Source of the DNA: Chlorocebus sabaeus
Lineage: Eukaryota; Chordata; Mammalia; Primates; Cercopithecidae
Direction: 5' to 3'
DNA length: 64,000 bases
Assembly (NCBI RefSeq): GCF_047675955.1
Contig: NC_132910.1
Location: forward strand, 98,172,923 to 98,236,922
The notes beneath the pieces are model-generated. The model did not search any database and was not told the origin of the DNA. It saw nothing but the letters and a program-made list of their open reading frames with translations. Position numbers and translations under genes: made by a program. Below, one piece after another: positions 22,300 through 33,581 of this stretch; within the stretch, counting starts at the first letter, position 1; each line of letters opens with the position of its first letter.

Positions 22300-22960
22300 A
22301 CTCTTACTTCACATAGGGCAAGTAAAGATTACAGCTGATCTTCATCTTTCATGAATTCTATATTTATGGATTTGCCTACTTGCTAAAATGTATTTGTAAC
22401 CCCTCAAATCAATAATCCCTGTACTTTCATGGTCATTCAGAAAAACGTGTGAGGCCCCACCTCCACATTCCCAGCTAAGGTTGAACAAGGCAACCCTCTG
22501 ACTTCTCATGTCAGCTCTCATACTGTAAACAAGTGTCCTTTCACCATCTATTTCGTGCCATATTTTTCACATTTTTATACTCCTTGTTGGTGTTTTGCTA
22601 TGTGAAATGGCCCCCTTCCTAGTGCTGAAGTTCCGTCTAGTGTTCCTCTGTCAAAGAAGGCTGTGAGGTGGCTTACAGAGAATATCCGTGTGTCAGATAA
22701 GCTTCACTTAGGCACAAATTATAGTGTTATTGGCCATTAATTCAATGTTAATAAATTAACAATAATAGACAGATATACACATAAAACAAGCTTATGTATT
22801 AATTGATTGATGAAAATGCTGTGACCAGAGGCTCACAGGAACCTAACCTTGTACTTCCCCTAAGAGCAATGGTTCGCTATTCAATAATTCACTCCTCTCA
22901 GCAACTTTATAGACCATAAGTACCATGACTAATGAGAATCAACTATATGTACAATTCATT
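22300..22960 (+). mobile_element. Tigger/pogo-like DNA transposon remnant
   Basis: The text matches a mammalian pogo/Tigger-class element by memory: GGATTTGCCTACTTGCTAAA, TAAACAAGTGTCCTTTCACC, the start of a transposase-like segment near 22606 (ATGGCCCCCTTCC, which the family would read as an M-A-P start) and GAACCTAACCTTGTACTTCC. The CAACTATATGT end near 22950 resembles its terminal repeat. Stops and indels destroy the reading frame. The subfamily name is uncertain. Confidence 0.6.
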
Positions 22961-22974
22961 CATTCTTTTCACAA

Positions 22975-23690
22975 ATCCAATCATGTGTGACATATCAATG
23001 TTTTAGTCAACAGTGGACTGCATATACAATTGTAGTCCTGTAAGATTATAATAGAGCTGAAAAATTCCTATTGCCTAGTGATGTTGTAGCCATAATCATA
23101 CTGTAGTGCAATGAATTACTCATGTGTTTGTGGTGATGCTGGTGTAAACAAACCTACCATGCTGCCAGTCAGATGAAAGTATAGCACATACATTTATGTA
23201 CAGTACATAATACTTCATAATAAACAACTATGTTACTGGTTTATGTATTTGCTAAACTACACTTTTTACCATCATTTTAGGGTGTACTCCTACTTGTTAT
23301 CACAGGAGATGGCAGCTCCATGCCTGGCCTATGGTAATTTTTTTTACTTTCTAAACTTTTTAATGTTCTAAAACATTTTGACTCTTTTGTAATAATAGTT
23401 TAAAACACAAACACATTTTGCAGCTGTACAAAAATATTTTTCTTCTTTATATCCTTATTCTGTATTTGTTTTCTATTTTAAAAATTCTTTAGTTTTTTTT
23501 TTTACTTTTTAATTCTTTCTTTTTACTTTTTAACCTTTTTTGTTAAAAACTATGACATAAACACACTCATTAGCCTCCGCTTACACACGGTAAGGATCAT
23601 CAATATCACTGTCTTTCACTGCCACATCTTGTCTCGGGGAAGGTCTTCAGGGCAATAACACACATGGAGCTGTCATCTCCTTAACCTTGT
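22975..23690. mobile_element. Tigger-type DNA transposon remnant with internal inversion
   Basis: 22975 to about 23330 reads forward: GGACTGCATATACAATTGTA, then TGTTACTGGTTTATGTATTT and CATTTTAGGGTGTACTCC, ending in GGAGATGGCAGCTCCATG. 23335-23690 reads as the reverse complement of the next part of the same family, and its right end repeats the GGAGATGACAGCTCCATG word in reverse. The family therefore appears broken and flipped at that point. No transposase frame remains. Confidence 0.55.
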
Positions 23691-23734
23691 ACTGTAGCAT
23701 AAATGCTAGAGTTTTTGTAGGTTTATACAGAGGC

Positions 23735-23833
23735 ATGCAATTCCTTAGTCAAAGGATATGCACTTCTGCAACTTATTAGATAACACCAAGTAGTTCTGCA
23801 AAATTATTACACGAATTTACATTCCCACTAACA
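23735..23833 (-). mobile_element. short L1M fragment
   Basis: Reversed ancient L1: AGTCAAAGGATATGCACTTC and ATTTACATTCCCACTAACAG, a degraded copy of the ORF2 3' region. It adjoins a younger L1P. Confidence 0.55.
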
Positions 23834-24602
23834 GATTTTTTTAACTTTTAAGTTCAGTGGTATATGTGGAGCTTTGTTACATGGGTAAACATGTGTCATG
23901 GGGGTTTATTGTACAGATTATTTTATCACTCATGTATTAAGCCTAGTACCCATTAGTTATTTTTCCTGATCCTCTCTCTCCTCCTACCCTCCACCCTCCA
24001 AGAGACCCCAGTGTGTGTGCTTCCCCTCTACGTCTCCATATGTTCTCATCATTTAGCTCTCACTTATAAGTGAGAACATGCAGTATTCAGTTTTCTGTCC
24101 TATGTTAGTTTGCTAAGGATAATGGCTTCTAGTTCCACCCATGTCCCTGCAAAGGACATAATCTCATGATCTCATTTTCTTTTATGGCTATATAGTATTC
24201 CATGGTGTACAGGTACCATATTTTCTTTATCTAGTCTATCACTGATGGACATTTAGGTTGATTCCATGTCTTTGCTATTGTGAATAGTGCTGCAATGAAC
24301 ATTTGCATGCAAGTGTCTTTATAATAGAATAATTTATATTCTTTTGGGTATATACCTAGTAATGGGATTGCTGTGTCAAATGGTATGTCTGTCTTTAGGT
24401 TTCGGAGGAATTGCCACACTGTCTTCCACAATAGTTAAAGTAATTTACACTTCCACCAACAGTGCAAAAGCATTCCTTTTTCTCCAAACCTCACTAGCAT
24501 CTGTTATTTTTTCACTTTTTAATAATTGCCGTTCTGACTGGTGTAAGATGGTATCTCATTGTGGTTTTGATTTGCTTCTCTAATGATCAGTGACACTGAG
24601 CT
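23834..24602 (-). mobile_element. L1P 3' fragment, about 770 bp
   Basis: Minus-strand L1 from its T-tract (23834) through the 3' UTR to the last part of ORF2. Landmarks include TAAGTGAGAACATGCAGTAT, CCATGTCCCTGCAAAGGACA and ATGGCTATATAGTATTCCAT. The ORF2 end is readable on the minus strand as FDTAIPLLGIYPKEYK. 5'-truncated at 24602, where an L2 begins. Confidence 0.9.
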
Positions 24603-25205
24603 TTACATCTTTTAAAATATAAACATGATCATGTCACACTTCTGCTCAGAATTCTCCAATGGCTTCCTATCATACTCAGAGTAAAGGCCAAATATGATAC
24701 CATGACCTGTAAGGCTCTGTGTGATCCATCCCCTCACAATCTCTGCTGTTATCTTTTATTACTGCCTCCTTTATTTATCCTGCTTCAGCTGCACTGGCCT
24801 CCTTGCTGTTCCTACAGTACAGCCAGTGTGCAATCACCTCAGGGTCTTTGCTCTTCCTGTTTTCTCTGCCTAGATGCTCTACCCTCAGCTATCTGCATGG
24901 CTTGTTTCCTCTCTTCATTCGGGTATCTGCCCAAATGTCACCTCCTCCAAGAAGCCTTCCCCGGCTGGCCTAGGATAGTCCTCCCTTCAGTCTCTCTCTA
25001 ACACTTACATTGCTTTATTTTTCTTCATGGGTCTTCCACTATGACATGTTATTTTTTTCTCTTCTCTATTTGTTAATTGACTGATCGCCTTCTCTAGAAT
25101 ATAAACCCCATGAAGGTGGGATTTTGTTGTATTCAGTGCAGTATCTCCAACATATTGAACAATGCCAGAGACAAAGTAAGCACATAAAATATTTGCTGAT
25201 TAGAA
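24603..25205 (+). mobile_element. L2 LINE 3' fragment
   Basis: L2 consensus order is clear: CAATGGCTTCCTATCATACT, CACTGGCCTCCTTGCTGTTC, TATCTGCCCAAATGTCACCT, CTCTAGAATATAAACCCCATG and a final AAAATATTTGCTGATTAG. The plus-strand frame at 24702-25001 is decayed L2 ORF2 or chance. Confidence 0.88.
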
Positions 25206-25289
25206 GAAACATTTGACACATATAAGACAGGCCAAAGGTTAATACTGTATCTCTAATAGAAAGAGATGTTCCAATAAATAAGAACAGTA

Positions 25290-25593
25290 TTTCTTTTGTT
25301 GTTGTTTTGAGACAGGGTCTTACTCCATTGCCCAGGCTGGAGTGAAGTGGCATGATTACTGCTCACTGCAGCCTCCACCTGCCAGACTCAAGTGATCCTC
25401 CCACCTCAACCTCTTGAGTAGCTGAGACTACAGATATGCACCACCACACTCATGTAATTTTTAATTGTTTTTTGAGATGTGGGGTCTCACTGTGTTGTCC
25501 AGGCTGGTCTCAAACTCCTGATCTCAAGCAATCCTCCTACCTCAGTCTCCCAAAGTGCTGGGACTATAGGCGTGAGCCACCTCATTTGGCCAA
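25290..25593 (-). mobile_element. AluJ-like SINE with target duplication
   Basis: Reversed Alu from GTTTTGAGACAGGGTCTTAC to GTGAGCCACCTCATTTGGCC. The flanks AAGAACAGTATTTC (25279-25292) and AAGAATACTATTTC (25594-25607) match at 12 of 14 bases. Confidence 0.92.
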
Positions 25594-25639
25594 GAATACT
25601 ATTTCATCCCCATAGAAAAAACTGGCACACCTAGTGCCC

Positions 25640-27065
25640 ATATCTTGGCTTTTCAATGTCACTCTCCAGTAAAAGGAACCAGAGTTGCTTGGAGAAATGG
25701 CTGATTCCAGGGCTGGCGAACAAAAACGAAAAAAAAAAAAAAAAAGATGAACCTGGATCATCTCATAGCACCATAAAATAAGAAAGTCCTCAAAAAACTA
25801 AAGGATGGAAGCATTTCAAAGAGGCATAAGCCATTCTAAAAGAATTCCCAATGGCCAACCTGGAAGAATTTGACCAACTAAGTTATTGACATGATATTAG
25901 ATATAATCCAAAGTATACAATAAACATGATTCCATACTGATGTAAATAATGGTTGAATATAAAAATAAATGGCAGGAAAGAGACAAATCTTCTGTGCAGA
26001 AAAATTTCAAATAATATATATAGATACTCTCTCTGTTAATGAGTTGAATCATTGTGTCTGCTGAAAATTCATATGCTGAAGTTGTAACCCCCAGTACTTC
26101 ACAATGTATCTGTATTTGGAAATAGTACCTTTAAAGAGGTATTTAAATTAAAATTGAGTTGTTAAGATGGACCCTAATCCAATCTGACCAGTGTTCTTAT
26201 AAACACAGACAGAAAATGACACCAGACAGGTACACACCAGAGAGAGAGGCCTCAGATGAAACCAACCCTGCTGACACTTTGATCTCAGACTTCCAGCCTC
26301 CAGAACTGTAGGAAAATAATTTCCTGTTGCTTAAATCTCCTAGTCTGTGATATTTTGTTATGGCAGCCTTCACAAACTAATACATTTCTCTTTGCAGAGG
26401 TGGAGTTTAAACTCCCAGACTCTCATCTTGAGTGTGGGCTGAACTTAGTGACTTGCTTTCAAAGAATAATTCCAAAGGATAAAGTATAGAAAGTGAAACA
26501 TAATGGCTTTACAGTGGCAAAAAACTGACAACCACTACCAAAACAAAGTGACCAAGTATAATTCCACCAGTGACAAGTCATGTTGACAGCATGTGACTGC
26601 TGATATGACGTGATAAAAGGGGCATTTCACCTCTGTGGTATTCTTCCCAAAGACTCATAATCCCAGTCAAATCATGAGAAAACATTAGACAAACTTATAT
26701 TGAGGGACATTCTATAGAATATCTGACCAGTACTCTTCAAAATTATCACCATCACGAAAAGCAAAGAAAGACTGAAAACACTGTCACACACCACAGGAGA
26801 CTAAGGAATTGTAAAATTAAATGCAATGTGGTACCCTGGATCAGACCCTGGCACACAAAAAGTACATTTGTGAAAATACTAGTAAAATCTGAATAAAGTG
26901 CAGAGTTTAGTTAACAGTAATGCACCAATGTTGGTTTTTCAGCGATGACAAATGTACCATGGCAACATAAGATGTTATAGGGGATATAAAGGAACTTTCT
27001 GTATTATCTTTGCAATTTTTCTGTAAATCTAAAACTATTCAAAAATTAAAAGTTTTTTTAAGAAA
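25640..27065 (+). mobile_element. L1M (L1MC/L1MD-type) 3' UTR, split by an LTR
   Basis: The long old L1 3' UTR is well preserved: CAGAGTTGCTTGGAGAAATG, CATCTCATAGCACCATAAAA, AAACATGATTCCATACTGAT, then after the LTR GGTGGAGTTTAAACTCCCAG, GTACCCTGGATCAGACCCTG and TTTTTCTGTAAATCTAAAAC. A solo LTR at 26034-26384 interrupts it. An A-run of about 17 near 25729-25745 is an internal slip. Confidence 0.78.
26034..26384 (+). mobile_element. MLT1-type solo LTR inside L1M
   Basis: The 351-bp LTR from TGTTAATGAGTTGAATCATT to CACAAACTAATACA carries AAAATTCATATGCTGAAG, CTTCCAGCCTCCAGAACTG and an AATAATTTCCTG stretch. The flanks CTCTC and TTTCTC suggest a worn 5-bp duplication. L1M text resumes on the far side, so the LTR is younger than the L1M. 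Confidence 0.85.
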
Positions 27066-27260
27066 TGGGCAAAGAGCATGAATAGGCAGTTCACTAAAGC
27101 AATGCATATAGTCATAAATCCATGGAAATTGCATACAAAGACATGAGTAATCAAAAAATATATAAATTATAATGAGTTGTTTTTATTCATCCATGTAACA
27201 ATGATTTTCAAAAGTGATAATACCCAATGTTTTTAAAAAGATGTATGAAAATATGTAATT
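27066..27260 (+). mobile_element. L1M ORF2 tail fragment
   Basis: AAATGGGCAAAGAGCATGAA and GACATGAGTAATCAAAAAAT, then ATAATACCCAATGTTTTTAA, match the L1 ORF2 3' region in degraded form. It directly follows another L1M 3' end and so represents a second element. Confidence 0.55.
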
Positions 27261-27344
27261 TGCCAATGGTATCTAATGCCTTTATCAAGTACATATCTCA
27301 ATACATTTCCCAAGAGTATAATCAAGCCAGTACTCAATATAACT

Positions 27345-28085
27345 AAGTTTTACTGAATCCTTACTATGTTCCAAGCACTGTGAGAAACAGTACACACACA
27401 TTGGGTCATTTAATTTTATGAAGTAGATAATTCTATGAAGTAGATACTGTTGTTATCATCTCTATTTTAATTATAATTTTTATAGTGACTAGAATATATT
27501 ATTACATAATGATCTCCTCCAATGAAACATGCCTCCTTGTATCTATGGCCTTGCTTAGTTCCCTCCCACATTGACTCTGGGTTTTCCCATGTCACTTGTT
27601 TTGGTCAACAAGATGCAAGTAAATGTCACAAATAGAGGATTTCCTCTTCTCTTTCTACTTTTGAAATCTTGCCACCATGTTAAGAAACCCTAGCTAGCCT
27701 ACTGAAGACTCATGGTCAGTCAACAACCAGCACCAAGCACCAGACATGTGAGGGAGGCCAACTCAGACAACCCAGCTACTGTTGCATGCCTAGATGATTG
27801 CAGCCCCAAGAGTGATCCCAGGTGAGAGAAGCAAAAGAATCACCAAGCTGAGCCTTGCCCAAAATGGTGGCTCACAGAATCATGAGCAAATAAAATGGTT
27901 TTAACCATTAAGTTTTGTTTTACAACAACAGATAATAAACAGCCTTGAGAATTTTCTTATATCTAATTTATACATGAGAAATATAAGACTTAGTTAAGTA
28001 CTTTGTCTAGTAAGTGGCAGAGCCAGAATTCATAGGGACATAGCTAGTAATTTTAACAGCCAGCATTCTGAAACTCTGAATTACC
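27345..28085 (-). repeat. MIR SINE split by an MLT1-like LTR
   Basis: The left part (27345-27475) reads as reversed MIR: ACTGAATCCTTACTATGTTC and GTAGATACTGTTGTTATCAT. It resumes near 27955 with TACATGAGAAATATAAGACT, TAAGTGGCAGAGCCAGAATT and TCTGAAACTCTGAATT. The block between is an LTR-like element. Confidence 0.75.
27490..27948 (+). mobile_element. MLT1-like LTR within MIR
   Basis: The body has MLT1-type text: CCAATGAAACATGCCTCCTT, CACATTGACTCTGGGTTTTC, a GAGCAAATAAAATGG polyadenylation region and a CAGATAATAAACA end. It begins near TGACTAGAATATATT. I found no clean 5-bp duplication. MIR-like text is partly present on both sides, so the edges may include duplicated host sequence. Confidence 0.65.
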
Positions 28086-28289
28086 TTACTCATCATCCAT
28101 CTTAGGAAAATCTAAAACTGAGAAATTACAAACAACTGAAAATTACCAACCTCAAAGGAGGATTGTTTCAGTAAATTCTAATATAAGCAAATACAAACTC
28201 TATGATACAACAGAATACCCCTAATGACAAAATAAAATACAATTATACTCCCAGCAATATATATCTATTATCAATATGAGAAGATAATA

Positions 28290-28575
28290 AAAGTTCACTT
28301 TTATGGAGTGTTACTATATGCCAGGCACTGTTCTGGGTGTTTTACAAGCTTTACTTCTTTTGCTGTTCACAACTCTGTGAATAGATTATAAATCATTCCC
28401 ATTTATTATTATTCCCAATTTTCCCCATTCCTCTGTATTACAAATTAGAAACAAGAGTCCATAGTAAGTAAACAACTTTCTCAAGGTCACATAGATAGTA
28501 AGTGGCAAAGCTTAGATGCCAACCCAGGGAGTTCAACTTCCAAGACCATGTTCCTAACTAAAATATTACACTGCT
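28290..28575 (-). repeat. MIR SINE
   Basis: Reversed MIR, nearly full length: TGTTACTATATGCCAGGCAC, TTCCCATTTATTATTATTCC, CTCAAGGTCACATAGATAGT, AGTGGCAAAGCTTAGATGCC and CCAAGACCATGTTCCTAACT. Confidence 0.9.
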
Positions 28576-28599
28576 TTTCCCACAATATATTTTTAGTTT

Positions 28600-28850
28600 A
28601 GAAAGATTAGGTTACAAAAACAATACGTGATTCCATTCTGGTACCAGGAAAGAACATATGAATAGTTGTGTGGCATGTGCTATGTAGCCACAGAAAATAC
28701 TAACGGACTGCTACACACACAAGTGTCAAGAGCAGTGACTTTTGAGTGATAGAATCATAAGTGACATTTATTTTCTTCTCTATATGTTTCTGCATTTTCT
28801 GAATTTTTGGCAATGAAAATTTACTACTTTGATCATCAAAAATATTAGGA
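28600..28850 (+). mobile_element. ancient L1M 3' end fragment
   Basis: TTTTGAGTGATAGAATCATAAG, TTATTTTCTTCTCTATATG and a CTGCATTTTCTGAATTTTTG stretch follow the typical L1M 3' terminal pattern. The minus-strand frame at 28700-28957 is antisense to it and not credible. Confidence 0.5.
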
Positions 28851-29099
28851 CTGTTCTGGGGGAAAAAACCTTCAACACTCCAATATTTTTTAAATGATAA
28901 AATAAATTTTACAGAATAAATGTAAAGTTTCACATGGCCACATACACACTGAAACAACTCACTAAAATAATTAATTAGTTAAAACAATTAGTTGATCTCA
29001 TCAAATGGGCATCATTTAAATGTTAATTCTCAGAGCTTGCTGGGATCCTAAGAGACACATCCTAAGAGCAGTAGTTACTGCTACTGGGAACATAAGTGA
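28851..29099. other. non-coding stretch
   Basis: AT-rich DNA with nothing recognised. Confidence 0.45.
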
Positions 29100-29335
29100 C
29101 ACAGACTCTCTGGAATTGAATTTAGCAATATGTTTCAAGAAAGAATTCACACCGTATGAAACAGTAGCAATGAAGTGCTCTTTATAACGTCAACAAATTT
29201 TTAAAACCCAAAGTCAAACAATAAGAGAATGGTTAAATAGATAACATAACACCCACGTAACAGAAAAGAATATCACCGTTAAACATCAAGTTCTTGGAAA
29301 ATATTTAATAATATGAATTTTCCCCCATGACATGT
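29100..29335 (+). mobile_element. ancient L1M fragment
   Basis: GAGAATGGTTAAATAGATAA, AGAAAAGAATATCACCGTTA and TTGGAAAATATTTAATAATA resemble the L1M segment upstream of the 3' terminal block. It ends at the TSD of the next Alu. Confidence 0.5.
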
Positions 29336-29353
29336 GATTTCTTATATTGTTTA

Positions 29354-29660
29354 GGTTTTGTTTGTTTTTTTAGAAATGAGGTCTCACTCTGTCACTAAGG
29401 CTGGAGTGCAGTGGCATCATGATCACGACCCATTGCAGCCTCAACCTCCCAGGCTCAAACAAATCTCCCACCTCAGACTGTCAAGAAGCTGAGATCATAG
29501 GTGCGTGCCACCATGCCTAATTTTAAAAAAAAAAAAAATTGTAGAGATAAGGACTCACTATGTTGTCTAGGTTGGTCTCAAATTCCTGGATTCGAGCAAT
29601 CCTTCTGCCTCAGCCTCTCAAAGTGCTGGGATTACAGGCATATGCCACAGCACCTGGCTT
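29354..29660 (-). mobile_element. AluJ-like SINE with long target duplication
   Basis: Reversed Alu from GGTTTTGTTTG (T-rich tail) to CACAGCACCTGGCTT. The flanks GATTTCTTATATTGTTTA (29336-29353) and GATTTTTCATATTGTTTA (29661-29678) match at 16 of 18 bases. Confidence 0.93.
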
Positions 29661-29678
29661 GATTTTTCATATTGTTTA

Positions 29679-30696
29679 AAGAGCAGAATATGAAATGGTT
29701 AGAACCAATCTAATTCATGGGCAAGTAAATATGTATATATGTACATGTAAATGTTCCCTCATTTAAAAAAAAACCCCTGAAATTAAATACATAAAAATCT
29801 ACACTATTATTGCTGGGTAGTGGCATTTCAGATAACTTCAATTTTCTGCTGAATATTTTCAAGCACCTGGGACAATTCCCACTGAAATCAGGTGATGCTA
29901 AGAGGCATCAAGGGTTAGCAGGAGTTCAAAGTCAGGATCTCTGGACCAATTCTTGGTCTGCGCAGCCACTGTGCATTTGCATCATAGCACACTGAAGGCC
30001 AATGGAGATACAGCTGCCGAGGGAAGTTTTGCTAAGTATGATTAGAACCACAGTAGAGCGGAAGGACTTGTACCCCTCAAATTCTCTAGAAAAGGATCTC
30101 ATGAAGGTGTAGAGACTTCAGGGAAGTCAGATACACACTCAGTCCCCAGTCAGAGCACATGAAAGTCTTTTTCAGCTTCTTCGGCATGTAGGCTCTTTTG
30201 GAATTGGACCTATTAAAAAACATCGACCACAGCATCTGCAACCAATATGTGTTTATATAAAACATCTGGGGTCAGCTCTCCCCAAAATCATAACACCACA
30301 CCTTGAATGTGGCTTCAGTAATCAAAATCTCATATTCCAGATACTTCTAATCTGCCAAGGCCATCTCCTGAAAAGAGCATAGAAACCCTCAGTTGCTTTC
30401 TGAGTTAGAGCTACATCTGAGGTAAGTATTGTTATCGCCTCTATATGATTATAAGTGAACCAGCCGGGACTTAAATCCATCAAACCAAAACACCCAGGCT
30501 AAATTTTAAACTGTAATCTGTGACCTCTGAATGTGAAGAATTCTGCCTTCTCCCTCTCTACTCCCTGTTGAGAATATGAAGGAAAACATTGTACTAATAT
30601 TTGTATATAATGTGTGTTTAACTAAGTATCAGAATGGATGGGCCTTGGAGCTTAGATCTGATAGCAATTCCTAATTTTGATTGAAACTGAGTAAAT
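29679..30696. other. 1-kb largely unique stretch, no gene seen
   Basis: Apart from a weak L1M-end-like piece near 29790-29870, nothing is recognised. Text at 29880-30540 looks unique and moderately GC-rich. The plus-strand frame at 29810-29995 has no recognised domain. A GAGGTAAGT word near 30418 resembles a donor splice site, but there is no coding exon next to it. Confidence 0.45.
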
Positions 30697-31021
30697 CCTT
30701 TTTGATTTTTTTGTTTGTTTGTTTTCGAGACAGGGTCCCTGTCACCCAGGCTGGAGCACAGTGATACAATCATAGCTCACTGTAACCTCAAATTCCTGAA
30801 CTCACAGAATCCTCCTGTCTTGGTCTCCCAAGTGTCTGGGACTACCGGTGTGTGCCACCATGCCCAGCTAATTTGTTTGTTTGTTTGTTTGTTTATTTGT
30901 TTGTAGAGACAGAGTCCGGTGATGTGGCCCAGGCTGATCTCAAACTCCTGGGCTCAAGCAATCCTTCTGCCTCGGGCTCCCAAAGAGCTGAGATTACAGG
31001 AATGAGCCACTGCACTTGGCT
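30697..31021 (-). mobile_element. AluJ-like SINE
   Basis: Reversed two-arm Alu: GAGACAGGGTCCCTGTCACC, the middle linker expanded as (TTTG)n at 30873-30902, and GAGCCACTGCACTTGGCT. The flanks share TAAATCC. The frames at 30715-30906 and 30852-31118 are Alu-derived. Confidence 0.92.
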
Positions 31022-31144
31022 TAAATCCACATATTTGGTGCAAACTATTATTTTTAAATGTATAGCCCCACTTCATTACCACAAAGTACCCTGTGTAAAG
31101 TATAGCAACAAAATGTGAACTAGACGTAGTTCAAAAAGAAAAGT

Positions 31145-31412
31145 GGACCAGGCACAGTGGCTCATGCCAGTAATCCCAGCACACTGGGAGGCTAAGGCAG
31201 GAGGATTGCTGAAGGCCAAGAATTCAAGACATGCCTGGGCAACATAGTGGGACCCCATCTCTACCAAACAAATATAAAAAAAGTTAGCTAGGCACAGTGG
31301 TGCACACCTGTAGTCCTAGCTACTTGGAAGGCTGCGACAGGATTGCTTAAGTCAGAGAGTTCAACGTTGTAGTGAGCTATGATTCAGCCACTGTACTGCA
31401 GCCTGGGTGACA
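31145..31412 (+). mobile_element. AluJ-like SINE
   Basis: Plus-strand Alu starting GACCAGGCACAGTGGC, with GAATTCAAGACATGCCTGGG and GCAGCCTGGGTGACAGAGG. A few bases are missing in the right arm (GCGACAGGATTGC). It runs into a purine-rich tail. Confidence 0.92.
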
Positions 31413-31550
31413 GAGGAAGATAAAAGAAAGAAAGAAAGAAGGAAAGAAAGGAAAGAAAGAAAGGAAAGAAAGGAAGGAAAGGAAAGGAAGGAAGGAGAAA
31501 GAAAGAGAAAGGAAGGAAAGGAAGGAAGGAAAGAAAGAAAAGAAAGGAGT
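31413..31550 (+). repeat. impure (GAAA)/(GGAA)n microsatellite in the Alu tail
   Basis: About 130 bp of mixed GAAA, GGAAA and GGAA units with no long pure run, the second purine tract of this kind in the window. Lys/Glu/Arg-rich or Ser/Phe/Leu-rich frames through it are artefacts. Confidence 0.95.
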
Positions 31551-32397
31551 GAACAGAATGGTAGAGACACAAAAGGTGCTAGGATAGAGGCTAACACAAA
31601 ATTTCATACCATGACATCCTTCTACACACTTTCTATTCATTCTTTTACCGATTTCTATAGCATTTCAGAGTTGTTTCAATAAATCTGCAAGTGAATATGA
31701 TCTACTGCCTATTATGTGGTTATGCCCTAAAAAGCTAGGATGACTTTGCTATAAGTTGATTTATATGACACCCACCATAGTGTCAGAAAAATTTAGAAGT
31801 TCAGAAATGATTTTGGAAACTAATGAATGTGTCTGTAGATTGTGGATTAGTAAGCCACCTCTGGTCTCTATTACACACTGCAGTGTTCGCTCCCCAAAAT
31901 AATAACAGAACAGTGTCAGGTATGTGGGAGTCACAAATATATATAACATTGAACACTGATTATATTTCATGTTATCAATAAGTTAGAATTGATTTAATAA
32001 TAAATAGAAAACCAGTGAAGATGTTCATGTGTACTCTGGAAAATTATTTTATAAATGAACCACATCACATATATCACACAGCACAACTGGCTGCTTATTC
32101 AGGAGCAGTGATTTTTCACTTTAAGAAATCCTAAGATTCAAACATTCTGCCCTATTTTTTTTAACAAGAAAAAATATCACAAGTTTGTGAACAGATGCAA
32201 CATTTTGAAAAACCAAAAGCATGCATAGAGGGATTCTAACACTTGCCCTAAAAAGGTCATGCCAGGACCAGGGTGGTCGCCCTTTGTCCATATACGGGGG
32301 CTACACAGAAGCAGCCATGCAAGCAATTCAGAAAAAATCCTCACTGCTTTTCCCCCACCTCTGTGTGTCAACTAAGAGTCTTTGCATGGATAGTTTA
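31551..32397. other. non-coding stretch, no gene seen
   Basis: Mostly unique-looking. Frames at 31761-31970, 32177-32371 and 32221-32406 are short, overlap antisense or lack domains. Confidence 0.5.
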
Positions 32398-32565
32398 TAT
32401 CAGTAATTCTCAGACTTTAATGAGCACATAAACTAAGGATCTTGTTAAAATGCAAATTCTGATTCAGTAGGTTTAGGGTAGTACCTGAGATTCTACATGT
32501 GTAAGAAACTCATAGAGGAGGTTGATGGGGCTGGTCCAAGGACCTCATTTATGAGTAGTCAAGAT
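32398..32565 (+). mobile_element. MER5A-type hAT (Charlie) MITE
   Basis: Non-autonomous hAT element with CAGTAATTCTCAGACTTTAA at its start, AATTCTGATTCAGTAGGTTT in the middle and GATGGGGCTGGTCCAAGGAC near the end. It is internally shortened compared with the full 189-bp form. Confidence 0.85.
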
Positions 32566-32629
32566 TTACATTTTTTAGCATTAAGTCACTGTATGAGAAG
32601 AGACTTGCTTTTACTTCTTAAAAATAAAC

Positions 32630-32938
32630 TGGAGCAGGGCGTGGTGGCTTATGCCTGTAATCCAAGCATTTTGGGAGGCCGAGGCGAGTGGATAACCTGA
32701 GGTCAGGAGTTCAAGGCCAGCCCGGTCAACAGGGTGAAACCCCATCTCTACTAAAATTACAAAAAATTAGCCTGGCATGGTGGTCAACATGCCTGTAATC
32801 CCAGCTACTTGGGAGACTGAGGTAGGAGAATCGCTTGAACCCAGGAGGCAGAGGTTGCAGTGAGCTGAGATCGCGCCACTGCCCTCCAGCTTGGGCAACA
32901 AGAGCGAAACTCCATCTTAAATAAACAAACAAACAAAA
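32630..32938 (+). mobile_element. AluS-like SINE
   Basis: Plus-strand Alu from GGAGCAGGGCGTGGTGGC to ATAAACAAACAAACAAA. A three-base addition (GGTCAACATGCCTG) lies in the right arm start. Confidence 0.92.
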
Positions 32939-32969
32939 GCTGGAAACTGATGTTTGGAGACTCACCTGG

Positions 32970-33178
32970 ATTTGTGCTGTGCAACATAACTTCTAGCCTT
33001 ATGTGGCTATTTAAATTTAAATGACTTAAGATCAAATAAAATTTAAAATTCAGTTGCTCAGTTACATTAGCCACATTTTAAGAGCTCGATAGCCACATGT
33101 GGCTAGCACATGAGACAGCATGGAAGAACATTTTCATTATCATAGAAGGTTCTATTGAACTGCGCTGAACTGAAGATG
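32970..33178. mobile_element. hAT-like MER DNA transposon fragment
   Basis: GATTTGTGCTGTGCAACATA at one end and TTCTATTGAACTGCGCTGAA at the other are related as inverted ends. Inside is GATAGCCACATGTGGCTAGC, a word typical of a non-autonomous MER family. The centre is deleted. Family name not certain. Confidence 0.6.
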
Positions 33179-33581
33179 ATTTGGTTATCAAACAAAACTT
33201 TAAAGAATATAAGGTTTATTCCACTTTGAAACAAATCAAAAAGTAAAAACTTGAACCAGCATCTGTAAAATTCTAGCCATCTTTCCTCAGAAAGAAAAAA
33301 AAAGCAAGGAAAGGTCAGGACAACACGAAACCCATTAATAAAGGCAGCTTACATTCCTTCTTCCCAGCAAAGTGCAGCACAGCTCAACCTCAAATGAAAC
33401 ATGACATTAATGGGCTAAAAGGAAAGATGGGGAACAGAGAGTCCCTGAAGCTAAACAGAACCAGCACCGTGCTCTGCACACTTCATGCCAAAGCCATTTC
33501 ATTTCCCTTTACTCTTATCAGTCAGTCTGTTGACCTGATGCAGATATGAACACCGATGAGAAAAAAGTACAGGCAACATGG
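33179..33581. other. non-coding stretch, no gene seen
   Basis: Unique-looking sequence with no repeat or coding content recognised. Confidence 0.45.

Noticed and set aside
30418..30426. GAGGTAAGT as an exon-intron boundary
   Set aside because: There is no open frame, acceptor or second exon to support it. Such words occur by chance.
31361..31682. several repetitive frames on both strands
   Set aside because: All come from the purine microsatellite in an Alu tail.
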